Assembly (NCBI RefSeq): GCF_017874715.1
Contig: NZ_JAGGLR010000005.1
Coordinates: 417,339-481,338, forward strand
DNA length: 64,000 bases
From: Streptomyces iranensis
GTDB taxonomy: Bacteria > Actinomycetota > Actinomycetes > Streptomycetales > Streptomycetaceae
Direction: 5' to 3'
Positions within the stretch are counted from its first letter, which is position 1; each line of letters starts with the position of its first letter. Below the pieces are notes generated by a model, which saw only the letters and a program-made list of their open reading frames with translations, was not told the origin of the DNA and searched no databases. Shown here piece after piece: positions 54,958 through 63,643 of the stretch. A program made the position numbers and the translations under genes.

Positions 54958-55752
54958 ATGGATGTGGCACTGATCGCCGCTCCGATGTGGGCATTCGGCG
55001 CCGACCAGGGAGTGCGGCAGTTCGCCGAGCTCGGCGTCGCGCTGGTGCTGTCCACCCTGATCGGGCTCGAGAGGGCGGTGCAGCAGAAGAGCGCCGGGCT
55101 GCGCACCCACACCCTGGTGGGTGTGGGCAGCGCGCTGTTCATGCAGGTCTCCCAGTACGGCTTCAGCGATGTGCTGTTCCGCGACCACGTCGGCCTTGAC
55201 CCCTCGCGGGTGGCAGCGCAGATCGTCTCCGGTATCGGCTTCATCGGCGGTGGCCTGATCTTCGTCCGGCGGGACGCCGTCCGCGGACTGACCACCGCCG
55301 CGACCGTCTGGCTGACCTGTGCGGTGGGCATGGCCTGCGGCGGTGGTCTGGCCCTGCTGGCCACCGCCGCCACCGCGGTGCACTTCCTGGTGATCCGTGG
55401 CTATCCGCTGCTCACCCGCCGGCTGCCGACCCTCTGGTCGGCCGAACGGGTGGAGTTGCAGCTCTCGTACCGGGTGGGCGCCGGGCTGCTGCCGCGCGTG
55501 CTGGAGCTGTGCACGGCCGCCGGGTACAAGGTGGGCCGGGTCCGGGTGGACCGGGCGCCGTGGAAGGGCCGGGACCGCACCACCCGGGTCGTCCGGGCCG
55601 AGGAGGAGGCCCGGCCCGCCGATACGGGGGTCGCCGAGGTGGTGCTCGCACTCGAGGGCACCGGGGACGTCCTCCGGCTGGTCGGGGAGATCTCCGAGCT
55701 GGACGGCGTCCTCGGCGCCGACGCGGGCCACGACCTCGACGGCTCGGACTGA
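54958..55752 (+). CDS. MgtC/SapB-family membrane protein
   Basis: A 264-aa protein. The MgtC N-domain has five hydrophobic segments, with the signature ALVLSTLIGLERAVQQKSAGLRTHTLVGVG and later IVSGIGFIGGGLIFVRRDAVRGLTTAATVWLTCAVGMA. A soluble C-terminal ACT-like domain (about 165-260) follows. MgtC proteins influence magnesium and acid tolerance, in pathogens by inhibiting the ATP synthase. The start is not certain; the ATG at 54958 has only a near RBS (GGAAGG). It is convergent with the 3-hydroxyacyl-CoA dehydrogenase gene. Confidence 0.9.
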   Translation: MDVALIAAPMWAFGADQGVRQFAELGVALVLSTLIGLERAVQQKSAGLRTHTLVGVGSALFMQVSQYGFSDVLFRDHVGLDPSRVAAQIVSGIGFIGGGLIFVRRDAVRGLTTAATVWLTCAVGMACGGGLALLATAATAVHFLVIRGYPLLTRRLPTLWSAERVELQLSYRVGAGLLPRVLELCTAAGYKVGRVRVDRAPWKGRDRTTRVVRAEEEARPADTGVAEVVLALEGTGDVLRLVGEISELDGVLGADAGHDLDGSD

Positions 55753-55849
55753 CGGCCTCGCGTTGCCATCGCCGTTGCGGCGGACGTGGACGCCCATGTT
55801 CCGGGCTCGCCGTCACCTGGCGCGAGTGCGGCTCAGTGCGAGGAGAGGC

Positions 55850-56707
55850 TCAGTACGAGTAGAAGCCCGATCCCGTCTTGCGTCCCATACGGCCCGCGTC
55901 CACCATCCGCAGCAGCAGCGGGGGAGCGGCGTACAGCGGCTCCTTGTACTCCTCGTACATCGATTCGGCGATCGCCACGATGGTGTCCAGGCCGATCAGA
56001 TCGGACAGCTTCAGCGGGCCCATCGGATGGGCGCAGCCCAGCTCCATGCCGTTGTCGATGTCCTCGCGGCTGGCGATCCCGGACTCGAACATCCGGATGG
56101 CGGACAGCAGATACGGAATGAGCAGCGCGTTGACCACGAACCCCGCGCGGTCCTGGGCGCGGATGGCGTGCTTGCCCAGGATGTCGCCGACCAGCGCCTC
56201 GGAGCGCTTGATGGTCTCGTCACCGGTGGTGAGCGCCGGGATCAGCTCCACCAGCGCCTGCACCGGCGCCGGGTTGAAGAAGTGGATGCCGATCACCTGG
56301 TCCGGCCGGGAGGTGGCGACGGCCAGCTTGACCAGCGGGATGGAGGAGGTGTTGGAGGCCAGGATCGCGTCCGGGCGGGTCACCACCTGGTCGAGGACCT
56401 GGAAGATCTCCGTCTTGATCTGCTCGTTCTCGACGACCGCCTCGATCACCAGATCACGGTCGGAGAATTCCCCCAGATCGGTGGTGAAGCTCAGCCGGTC
56501 CAGCGTCGCGTCGCGCTGCTCCTCGGTGATCTTGCCGCGCTCCGCGGCCTTCCCGAGGGAGTTGGTCAGCCGGGTACGCCCTATCTCCAGGGCCTCGCCC
56601 GTGGTCTCCGCGACCATGACGTCCAGGCCGGATCGGGCGCACACTTCCGCGATGCCCGCACCCATCTGGCCACAGCCCACCACTCCGACGCGTTCGATGT
56701 CGGTCAC
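55850..56707 (-). CDS. 3-hydroxybutyryl-CoA dehydrogenase
   Basis: 285 aa. The NAD-binding start is VGVVGCGQMGAGIAEVCARSG, then LASNTSSIPLVKLA, IGIHFFNPAPVQALVELIPAL, the C-terminal domain with GFVVNALLIPYLLSAIRMFESGIASREDIDNGMELGCAHPMGPLKLSDLIGLD and the end GRKTGSGFYSY. The catalytic His is in HFFNP. It interconverts 3-hydroxybutyryl- and acetoacetyl-CoA in fatty-acid or butyrate metabolism. GTG at 56707 has GAAAGG 7 bp upstream. No CoA transferase or thiolase is adjacent. Confidence 0.94.
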   Translation of the reverse strand: MTDIERVGVVGCGQMGAGIAEVCARSGLDVMVAETTGEALEIGRTRLTNSLGKAAERGKITEEQRDATLDRLSFTTDLGEFSDRDLVIEAVVENEQIKTEIFQVLDQVVTRPDAILASNTSSIPLVKLAVATSRPDQVIGIHFFNPAPVQALVELIPALTTGDETIKRSEALVGDILGKHAIRAQDRAGFVVNALLIPYLLSAIRMFESGIASREDIDNGMELGCAHPMGPLKLSDLIGLDTIVAIAESMYEEYKEPLYAAPPLLLRMVDAGRMGRKTGSGFYSY

Positions 56708-56830
56708 ATCGTGCCTTTCGCTGGTCCAACTGTCCGTTGTGCCGTCCCCCTGTCGCCGCAGACGTTACCTTCCGGTTATCGGTGGGGGGCGGGCCGGGTC
56801 CGGGAATCCGGCCCCGGCCCGCCCCCGCCG

Positions 56831-59149
56831 TCAGGAGATGTCGCCGCGCAGGATGCCGCGCCCGTTGGTGGCCATGTAGACCCGTCCGTAGACCCGTGGG
56901 TCGCCGGTGATCGAGGCGCCCGTCCAGCCCCACTGGTGGGCGTCGTCGTTGATCCGGGTCCAGCTCGCCCCGGCGTCGGTGGAGCGGAAGACGCCGCGTA
57001 CGCCGCCGATTCTCGCGCTGGTGTAGAGCGTCTGGTACGAGGCGCCCGGCGCCGCCTTGCCGAAGCCGATGGTGTCCGCCTGCTGGACACCGCTCAGCTT
57101 GGTGAAGGTCGCGCCGGAGTCCGTGGAGTGCCACAGCCCGTACGCCCCGCCCGTGCTGCCGCCCGCGAGCCAGATGTCGCCCTCGGCGCCCGGCAGCGCC
57201 TTGAACCGCACCGGGCCGTCGGCCGGCAGCCCGGCGGACGCCCTGGCGGTGAAGGTGGCGCCGCCGTCGGTGGAGACGTAGAAGGTGCCCGCCTTGAAGC
57301 CGTAGAACTTCTTGGGGTTCTTGCGGTCGGATTCCACGGCCGCTCCGGCGGGGATGCCGCTCGACGCGGACCACGAGTTGCCGAAACCGGTGGTGTGGTA
57401 GACGGCCGGGGTGCCCTCCGGGGCCCAGACGAAGCCGCCGCCGTCCGCCGCCGCGGCCACCGTGCCGCCGCCGGTCACCCCGGACGGCTCGCTGCCCTGG
57501 AACCAGTTGGCGCCGTTGTCGGTCGAGAAGGCGATCCGCGGCGCGGAGTCGTTGTTGCCCACCCGGACCACGGTGTTCGGGTTGGTCTCGGCGTAGTCCA
57601 GGCTGGTGGTCGTGGTGAACGTGGGCGAGGTGTACATCCTCGCGGGCACCGCGTCGAGATCGGTGTGGCGGAAGCCCCCGATGTCACCGAGCGCGCTGAG
57701 CAGCGGGGCACCGGTGGGCGGGCTGGCCAGATCGTTGACCGCCGTCTCCTCCAGGCCCCTGACCATGGGCGTGATGGCGATTTTACCGCCCGTGTCCCAG
57801 TTTCCGAGGTTCTCCGTGCCGTAGACCGTCGCCCCCGTGCCGTACATCATCCGGTTGGAGTCGAAGGGGTCGATCTCCAGCGCCTCGGTCATCCAGCCCA
57901 GCTTCGGGGTGACTTCGGGCGGGGTGGGGTTGGTGCCGAAGGTCAGCCAGGGGACGGCACTGACGTCCTGGGTGTAGCGGAAGGACCGGTTCGGATAGCT
58001 GGTGAAGTCCCAGGCCCGGGTCCAGGTGGCACCCGAGTCGGTGGAGCGGAAGATCTGGGTGTCCGGCCACCAGGAGCTGTAGCCGGTCACCATCAGCGTG
58101 CCCGGCTTCTGGCGGTCCACCGTGAGTCCGCTGTAGCCGAAGTAGGTGTCGGCGTCCGCCATGGGGCTGATGTTCTTCCACTCCCCGGTGGCCGTGGTGT
58201 ACCGCCACACCTGGCCCTTCTCCCCGTCGTACGGGCCGCCCTTGTCGCTGGTGGTCAGGTACAGATAGCCGTTCTTGGCGTCCAGGACACCCTTGTGGGA
58301 GAGATAGCCGGTGGGCTGCCCGGCCACCCGCGACCAGGTGGCGCCCGCGTCCGTCGAGCGGTAGACGGTGTTGTCCTTGTCGGCCACGCCCACGTAGATG
58401 GTCTTCGTGGCGCTGCCGGAGGAGCCGGTGCGCTCGTCGAAGGTCACCCACACCACGCCCTGGTTGTCGCTCAGATAGCCGCTGGTGTCGCTCGCGTCCT
58501 GGACGTATGTGCCGGGGTTGGGGAAGGACGTCACCTTCGACCAGGTGACACCGGAGTCGGTGGAGCGCCATAGTCCGTTGCCGCTCGGCGCGCCGAGGTA
58601 GAGCACGCTGTTCCGGTTGGGGTCCACGGCCAGCCGCTCACCCATGCCGCGGCCGGGCATGTTGCCGCCGAGCTTGAAGGGGAGGGTGGTGGACTGCCAG
58701 GTGGCGCCCCGGTTGGACGAGCGCAGGATCGCGCCGTTGCCCGGGTCCCAGCTGTTGGTGTACGTACCGGCCGCCACATAGACCTTGTCGGGATCCACCG
58801 AGTCGCTGGCCAGGCTCACCACCCCGGTCCAGCCCCAGTGGTCCCAGTCCAGCGAGTCCAGCAGCGGCACCCACCGCTTGCCGGACTGGTCCCAGCGGTA
58901 CGCCCCGCCGATGTCGGTGCGGGCGTAGGCGAGATTCCTCTCCTTGCGGTTGAAGACGATGCCGGGGACGAAGCCGCCGCCGTCCACGCGGACGTTCTTC
59001 CAGGTGTAGGCGTCGGCCTGGGCGGTGCTCCGGGCGGGGGCGGCTTCGGGGCGGGCCGCGGCGGGGGAGGCCGCCGCGGTGAGTAAGCCGCCGACGAGTG
59101 CCAGCGCGGCCATGAGCGCGCCGACCGGTCTTCTGCCGTTGCTGCGCAC
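56831..59149 (-). CDS. Secreted GH74 xyloglucanase
   Basis: A 772-aa preprotein with a signal peptide (residues 1-33, MRRPVGALMAALALVGGLL-type, cleaved near AAARP). Two seven-bladed beta-propellers follow with repeated sialidase-like Asp boxes (STDSGATW, STDAGATW, STDNGANW). Catalytic Asp residues are in AYARTDIGGAYRWD (base, about residue 81) and LGDIGGFRHTDL (acid, about 508). No carbohydrate-binding domain is present. GH74 enzymes cleave the glucan backbone of xyloglucan. GTG at 59149 has GAGGAAG upstream. The CebR box at 59211-59224 lies 62 bp upstream and suggests induction by cello-oligosaccharides. Confidence 0.94.
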   Translation of the reverse strand: MRSNGRRPVGALMAALALVGGLLTAAASPAAARPEAAPARSTAQADAYTWKNVRVDGGGFVPGIVFNRKERNLAYARTDIGGAYRWDQSGKRWVPLLDSLDWDHWGWTGVVSLASDSVDPDKVYVAAGTYTNSWDPGNGAILRSSNRGATWQSTTLPFKLGGNMPGRGMGERLAVDPNRNSVLYLGAPSGNGLWRSTDSGVTWSKVTSFPNPGTYVQDASDTSGYLSDNQGVVWVTFDERTGSSGSATKTIYVGVADKDNTVYRSTDAGATWSRVAGQPTGYLSHKGVLDAKNGYLYLTTSDKGGPYDGEKGQVWRYTTATGEWKNISPMADADTYFGYSGLTVDRQKPGTLMVTGYSSWWPDTQIFRSTDSGATWTRAWDFTSYPNRSFRYTQDVSAVPWLTFGTNPTPPEVTPKLGWMTEALEIDPFDSNRMMYGTGATVYGTENLGNWDTGGKIAITPMVRGLEETAVNDLASPPTGAPLLSALGDIGGFRHTDLDAVPARMYTSPTFTTTTSLDYAETNPNTVVRVGNNDSAPRIAFSTDNGANWFQGSEPSGVTGGGTVAAAADGGGFVWAPEGTPAVYHTTGFGNSWSASSGIPAGAAVESDRKNPKKFYGFKAGTFYVSTDGGATFTARASAGLPADGPVRFKALPGAEGDIWLAGGSTGGAYGLWHSTDSGATFTKLSGVQQADTIGFGKAAPGASYQTLYTSARIGGVRGVFRSTDAGASWTRINDDAHQWGWTGASITGDPRVYGRVYMATNGRGILRGDIS

Positions 59150-59210
59150 GGGAACTTCCTCTCCGGACGTGGGGGTAGTGAGGCGTGAGGGCCATGCGGG
59201 CGAGGGTATT

Positions 59211-59224
59211 TGGGAGCGCTCCCA
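59211..59224. promoter_or_regulatory. CebR box upstream of the xyloglucanase gene
   Basis: TGGGAGCGCTCCCA is a perfect 14-bp palindrome identical to the CebR (cellobiose/cellotriose-responsive LacI-family repressor) operator. It is 62 bp upstream of the GH74 start. The plus-strand family-10 gene begins 183 bp on the other side, so it might also be affected. Confidence 0.9.
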
Positions 59225-59407
59225 TGCGTGCGTCATCCGATGCTAGCGGCCGTATGGCCGTGCGAGAAGGGTGAAGTCAAGGGGTCCTGGAGGGGGGGTT
59301 GGGCCTGACCGTCCCGGATTCGCGGTAAGCATTGCCGGGCGCCCCACAAGGGCCCCATCATCAGCGGGAGTTGCCGTGCAGGTCCCTGGGGCGAGGAGTT
59401 GAGTTTC

Positions 59408-60640
59408 ATGGGTCGGATCACGCGCAGAAGTCTCACGGTGGCGGCCGCCGGAGCCCTGGCCGCCACCGTCACGGCGGGCGACGCGCTGGCGGAGGGGCGG
59501 GGCGGCGGGCACCGGCCCGAGTTCCGCGGGATGTGGCTGGCCACCGTGGCCAACCGCGACTGGCCGTCCAGGCCCGGTCTCCCCGCGGAGCAGCAGCGGG
59601 CCGAGCTGCTTGGCTTCCTCGACACCGCCGTGAGCCGCCGGCTCAACGCGGTGGTCTTCCAGGTGCGGCCGACGGCGGACGCGCTGTGGCCCTCACCGTA
59701 CGAGCCGTGGGCGGAGTGCCTCACCGGCGTCCAGGGCAAGGACCCGGGCTGGGATCCGCTGGGCACCGCCGTGCGCGAGGCGCACCGGCGCGGTCTGGAG
59801 CTGCACGCCTGGTTCAACCCGTACCGGATCGCCAACCACACCGACCCCTCACGGCTGATCCCCACCCATCCGGCCCGGGTGCACCCCGAGTGGGTGGTGC
59901 CGTACGGCGGGAAGCTCTACTACAACCCCGGGCTGCCCGAGGTCCGCCGCTTCGTCCAGGACGCCATGCTGGACGCGGTCGCGCGCTATGACATCGACGC
60001 CGTCCACTGGGACGACTACTTCTACCCGTATCCGGTGGCCGGTCAGGTCTTCGACGACGACGCGGCGTACGAGCGCTACGGCGCGGGCTTCCCGGACCGC
60101 GCGGCCTGGCGGCGGAACAACATCGACCGCCTGGTGTACGAGACGGCCGTGCGGGTCAAACGGCGGGGGCGGCGGGTACGGTTCGGCATCAGCCCCTTCG
60201 GCGTCTGGCGCAACCAGGCCACCGACCCGCTTGGCTCCGCCACCACGGCCGGGGTGCAGACCTACGACGACCTCTACGCGGACACCCGTGGCTGGGTGCG
60301 GCGGGGATGGCTGGATTACATCGTCCCGCAGGTCTACTGGAACATCGGCTTCGCCGCCGCCGACTACGCCGCGCTCGTCCCCTGGTGGTCGGAGGCGGTC
60401 CGGGGCACCGGGGTGAACCTCTACATCGGCGAGGCGCTCTACAAGGCGGGCGATCCGGCGCAGCCGGCGCCCTGGCAGGACCCGGCGGAGCTGTCCCGGC
60501 ACCTCACCTTCGACCGGGGCTTTCCCCAGGTGCGCGGCAATGTGTACTTCTCGGCGAAGGAAGTGGCCGCCGACCGCAACGGCGCCATGGCGCGTGTGGT
60601 CGCCGACCACTATCCGTATCGCGTACGTCCGCCCCGCTGA
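59408..60640 (+). CDS. Family 10-like glycosylhydrolase (DUF187), Tat-exported
   Basis: A 410-aa protein. A twin-arginine signal is visible (RITRRSLTVAAAGALAATVTA), then FRGMWLATVANRDWPSRPGL (the domain start), VVFQVRPTADALWPSPYEPWAECLTG, AWFNPYRIA, AVHWDDYFYPYP with the probable catalytic Glu/Asp site, FGISPFGVWRN and YIVPQVYWNIGF. The family (YngK-like) probably cuts bacterial exopolysaccharide or peptidoglycan-linked glycan. ATG at 59408 has GAGGAG about 9 bp upstream. Divergent from the GH74 gene. Confidence 0.9.
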   Translation: MGRITRRSLTVAAAGALAATVTAGDALAEGRGGGHRPEFRGMWLATVANRDWPSRPGLPAEQQRAELLGFLDTAVSRRLNAVVFQVRPTADALWPSPYEPWAECLTGVQGKDPGWDPLGTAVREAHRRGLELHAWFNPYRIANHTDPSRLIPTHPARVHPEWVVPYGGKLYYNPGLPEVRRFVQDAMLDAVARYDIDAVHWDDYFYPYPVAGQVFDDDAAYERYGAGFPDRAAWRRNNIDRLVYETAVRVKRRGRRVRFGISPFGVWRNQATDPLGSATTAGVQTYDDLYADTRGWVRRGWLDYIVPQVYWNIGFAAADYAALVPWWSEAVRGTGVNLYIGEALYKAGDPAQPAPWQDPAELSRHLTFDRGFPQVRGNVYFSAKEVAADRNGAMARVVADHYPYRVRPPR

Positions 60641-60794
60641 CCTGGGCCCCTGCCCCGCTGACCCGGGTCCCTGCCCCGCGGGGACGGCCGCGGGGTGCCC
60701 TGCGGGCCGAGCGGCGGAGCCGCGTATTGATGCCGGGGGAAGGGGTGGGGAGGGGAAAGATCCGCCGCGGGCGTCAAGATCCGTCGGACACTCC
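60641..60794. other. Short intergenic gap with repeated GACCCGGGTCCCTGC-like sequence
   Basis: A 154-bp convergent gap. GCTGACCTGGGCCCCTGCCCC and its neighbour GCTGACCCGGGTCCCTGCCCC (not quoted in full) form a direct repeat of about 21 bp at 60637-60680. No gene or clear terminator. Confidence 0.45.
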
Positions 60795-61001
60795 CTAACG
60801 CTGCCCGGGTCCGGCGGCCAGGTGGCGGACGACCGAGTCGGGCCCGGGGGAGAACAGGCACTCGTGTCCGTCGTCCTCGTAACGCACGCGGTAGGGCGGT
60901 TCCCCGCTGTCCCCGAGCACTTCGATGATCTCCGCTACACGATCGTGAATTCCGACAACCCTGCCGTGCACCAGCAGCTTGTCGCCTACGGTCGCCTCCA
61001 T
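60795..61001 (-). CDS. DUF1918 protein
   Basis: A 68-aa protein: ATVGDKLLVHGRVVGIHDRVAEIIEVLGDSGEPPYRVRYEDDGHE then CLFSPGPDSVV. DUF1918 proteins are small SH3-like barrels of unknown function, widespread in actinobacteria. ATG at 61001 with GGGAGG 9-10 bp upstream is preferred to an earlier in-frame ATG at 61031. Monocistronic. Confidence 0.9.
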   Translation of the reverse strand: MEATVGDKLLVHGRVVGIHDRVAEIIEVLGDSGEPPYRVRYEDDGHECLFSPGPDSVVRHLAAGPGQR

Positions 61002-61050
61002 GTGCGTGACCTCCCGTCCGCTGGAGGGCAATGCGATCCCTGAGGCCAGT

Positions 61051-62172
61051 CTATGGCTGGTTGTCCTGGTTTGCCCCCGCCGGGGAGTGATTCCGGTCCA
61101 CCGCTTCGGCGAGCCGGTCGGCCCCTTCGGGGGTTTCGGACTTACGCGTCCGGCCGGGGCTGGAAGCCCGTACCACGCCCGCCGGGACCCGGGCCCGCTG
61201 TGTCACCCCGATGCACACCAGCACCGCGACGGCGGCGATCGGGGCGGCAGGGGTCAGCGTCTCGCCGAGCAGCAGGACCGACCACACCAGGGTGAGCAGC
61301 GGCTGGGCCAGTTGGAGCTGACTGGCCCTGGTCACCCCGATGGCGGCCATCCCCCGGTACCAGACGACCATGCCCACGAACTGCGAACCCACCGCCAGCC
61401 ACAGCAGTCCGGCCACCGCGCGGCCGCCGAGATGGACGTCCTCGGCCGACAGCGCGAGCACCGCGCCCGGCACCGACAGCGGCAGACAGCCCACCAGCGC
61501 CCAGCCGATCACCTGCCAGCCCGGCATATGGCCGGCCAGCCGGCCGCCCTCGGTGTAGCCCGCGGCGCACATCAGCAGCGCGCCGAACAGATACAGATCG
61601 CCGGTGGTGGGCGCGCCGCCGCTCTGCTGCACCGCGAAGGCGATCACCACGGCCGCCCCGGCCAGCGCCGCGGCCCAGAACAGCCGTGAGGGCCGCACCC
61701 CGGTGCGTACGGTCGAGAAGGCGGCGGTGGTGAGCGGCAGCAGACCGACCACCACGGCCGCGTGTGCGGTGGTGGAGGTCTGAAGGGCGAGCGTGGTCAG
61801 CAGCGGGAAGCCCACGACGACCCCGGCCGTGACCACCAGCAGCCCCGGCCAGTGGCGGCGGTCCGGCACCGGGACCCGCAGGGCGGCCAGCGCCCCGCCC
61901 GCGATCAGCGCGGCGAGCACCACTCGGCAGGTGGTCACCGACCAGGGGCCGAGGCCGGTGAGCGCCCAGGCGGTGGCGGGGAAGGTGAGGGAGAAGGCGG
62001 CCACGCCGAGCGCGGCGAGCACGGTGCCGGTGGCGGACGGCGCCGGGGAGGCGGAGGTCGGGGAGGCCGGGGCCGAGGAGGTCGGGGCCGCTGGGGTGTC
62101 GTCCCGGCCCGGGGTGGGGCCGCCGCTCACCGCTATCGCACTGCTGTCAGTAGCGCTATCCTGTGCTCTCAT
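61051..62172 (-). CDS. DMT-superfamily (EamA) exporter
   Basis: A 373-aa protein with a disordered Ser/Thr/Pro N-terminus (about 45 residues) and ten transmembrane helices in two EamA repeats (VLAALGVAAFSLTFPATAWALTG; LYLFGALLMCAAGYTEGG; LWLAVGSQFVGMVVWYRGMAAIGVTRASQLQLAQPLLTL). It probably exports amino acids or a vitamin-B6-like metabolite. Its start codon at 62170-62172 lies in the same CATG as the MocR start on the other strand. TACGCT, about 7 bp upstream, is a possible leaderless -10. It is very likely controlled by that MocR regulator. Confidence 0.9.
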   Translation of the reverse strand: MRAQDSATDSSAIAVSGGPTPGRDDTPAAPTSSAPASPTSASPAPSATGTVLAALGVAAFSLTFPATAWALTGLGPWSVTTCRVVLAALIAGGALAALRVPVPDRRHWPGLLVVTAGVVVGFPLLTTLALQTSTTAHAAVVVGLLPLTTAAFSTVRTGVRPSRLFWAAALAGAAVVIAFAVQQSGGAPTTGDLYLFGALLMCAAGYTEGGRLAGHMPGWQVIGWALVGCLPLSVPGAVLALSAEDVHLGGRAVAGLLWLAVGSQFVGMVVWYRGMAAIGVTRASQLQLAQPLLTLVWSVLLLGETLTPAAPIAAVAVLVCIGVTQRARVPAGVVRASSPGRTRKSETPEGADRLAEAVDRNHSPAGANQDNQP

Positions 62173-62189
62173 GCAACAGCGTAGCAGTG
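62139..62189. promoter_or_regulatory. Candidate MocR operator spanning both start codons
   Basis: CACTGCT (62139-62145) and AGCAGTG (62183-62189) form an inverted repeat around the shared CATG start region, with CAGTAGCGCTATC within. One bound protein complex could block both divergent promoters. Inference from position. Confidence 0.45.
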
Positions 62190-63631
62190 TGGTCGATCTC
62201 GCGGAATCGCTGCGGAAGGATCTGAACCGCTACTCACCCGGAGAGAAGCTGCCGTCCAGCCGGGCCCTGGTCGAGCGCCACCGGGTGAGCCCGGTGACCG
62301 TCTCCCGCGCCCTCGCCGCACTGGCCGCCGAAGGGCTGGTGGTCACCCGTCCGGGCGCCGGTGCCTTCCGCGCCGAGCGTCCCCGGGCCGGGGCGCCCCG
62401 GCCCGGGGACACCTCCTGGCAGGAGGTCGCGCTCAGCGTGGAGACGGCCGGTGAGTCGGTGCCGCGCTCGGTGGACGCCTCCGGCGTCCTGGCCACGCTC
62501 GCCGCCCCACCGCCCGGGATCCTGGAGTTCAACAACGGCTATCTGCACTCCTCGCTCCAGCCCGAGCGGGCGCTGGCCGCCGCCCTGGCCCGCGCCGGGC
62601 GGCGGCCGGGGGCCTGGGGCCGCCCGCCGGTGGAGGGGCTCCCCGAACTGCGCGCCTGGTTCGCCCGGGAGATCGGCGGCCCGGCCGGGGCCCTCGGCGC
62701 CGCCGACGTCCTGGTCACCGCGGGCGGCCAGTCCGCGCTCACCAGCGCGCTGCGCGCCCTCGCCCCGCCCGGCGCGCCCGTCCTCGTCGAATCCCCGACC
62801 TATCCCGGGATACTCGCCGCCGCCCGCGCCTCCGGGCAGCGCCCCGTCCCCGTCCCGGTGGACGCCGACGGGGTGCGCCCCGATCTGCTCGCCGAGGCGC
62901 TGCGGGCGACCGGCGCCCGGGTCTTCGTCTGCCAGCCGCTGTTCCAGAACCCCACCGGTGCGACGCTCTCCGCCGAACGGCGCCGCGAGGTGCTCGCGAT
63001 CGCCCGTGCGGCGGGCGCGTTCGTGGTGGAGGACGACTTCGCGCGCCGGCTCGTCCACGAGGATGCGCCCCTGCTGCCCGCCACCCTCGCCGCCGACGAC
63101 CCCGACGGGGTGGTGGTCCACGTCTGCTCGCTCACCAAGGCCACCTCGCCCAGTCTGCGAGTGGCCGCGCTCGCCGCCCGTGGCCCCGTACTGGAGCGGC
63201 TGCGCGCGATCCAGGTGGTCGACAGCTTCTTCGTGCCCCGCCCGCTCCAGGAGACCGCCCTGGAACTCGTCGGCGCGCCCTCCTGGCCCCGCCATCTGCG
63301 CACCGTGGCCGCCGAATTGCACACCCGCCGCGAGGCGCTCGTCACCGCCGTACGGCGGGAGCTGCCCGCGCTTGAGCTGCGCCATGTCCCACCCGGCGGC
63401 TACCACCTGTGGCTGCGGCTGCCCCAGGGCACCGACGAGGCCGCCCTGGCCTCCGCCGCGCTGCGGGCCGGAGTCGCCGTCGCCCCCGGCCGCCCGTACT
63501 TCTGCGCCGAACCGCCCGCGCCCCATGTGCGGCTGAGCTTCGCGTCGGTGGCGGGCACCGGCGAACTGGCCGAGGGGGCGCGGCGGTTGCGCACCGCGTG
63601 CGAGGAGGTGCTGGCGGGGCCCCAGGTGTGA
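62171..63631 (+). CDS. MocR/PdxR-type regulator (GntR HTH fused to aminotransferase)
   Basis: A 486-aa regulator. The GntR winged helix (about residues 8-75: YSPGEKLPSSRALVERHRVSPVTVSRALAALAAEGLVVTRPGAGAF in order) is joined to a PLP fold-type I aminotransferase-like domain (about 130-480). The PLP lysine is K323 in VCSLTKATSPSLRVA, with FQNPTGATLS and EDDFARRL. Proteins of this type use PLP or an amino acid as effector. It is divergent from the EamA exporter with both ATGs in one CATG. TATCCT lies 10 bp before the ATG, suggesting a near-leaderless transcript. Confidence 0.93.
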   Translation: MQQRSSVVDLAESLRKDLNRYSPGEKLPSSRALVERHRVSPVTVSRALAALAAEGLVVTRPGAGAFRAERPRAGAPRPGDTSWQEVALSVETAGESVPRSVDASGVLATLAAPPPGILEFNNGYLHSSLQPERALAAALARAGRRPGAWGRPPVEGLPELRAWFAREIGGPAGALGAADVLVTAGGQSALTSALRALAPPGAPVLVESPTYPGILAAARASGQRPVPVPVDADGVRPDLLAEALRATGARVFVCQPLFQNPTGATLSAERRREVLAIARAAGAFVVEDDFARRLVHEDAPLLPATLAADDPDGVVVHVCSLTKATSPSLRVAALAARGPVLERLRAIQVVDSFFVPRPLQETALELVGAPSWPRHLRTVAAELHTRREALVTAVRRELPALELRHVPPGGYHLWLRLPQGTDEAALASAALRAGVAVAPGRPYFCAEPPAPHVRLSFASVAGTGELAEGARRLRTACEEVLAGPQV

Positions 63632-63643
63632 TGTCCGACGGCA

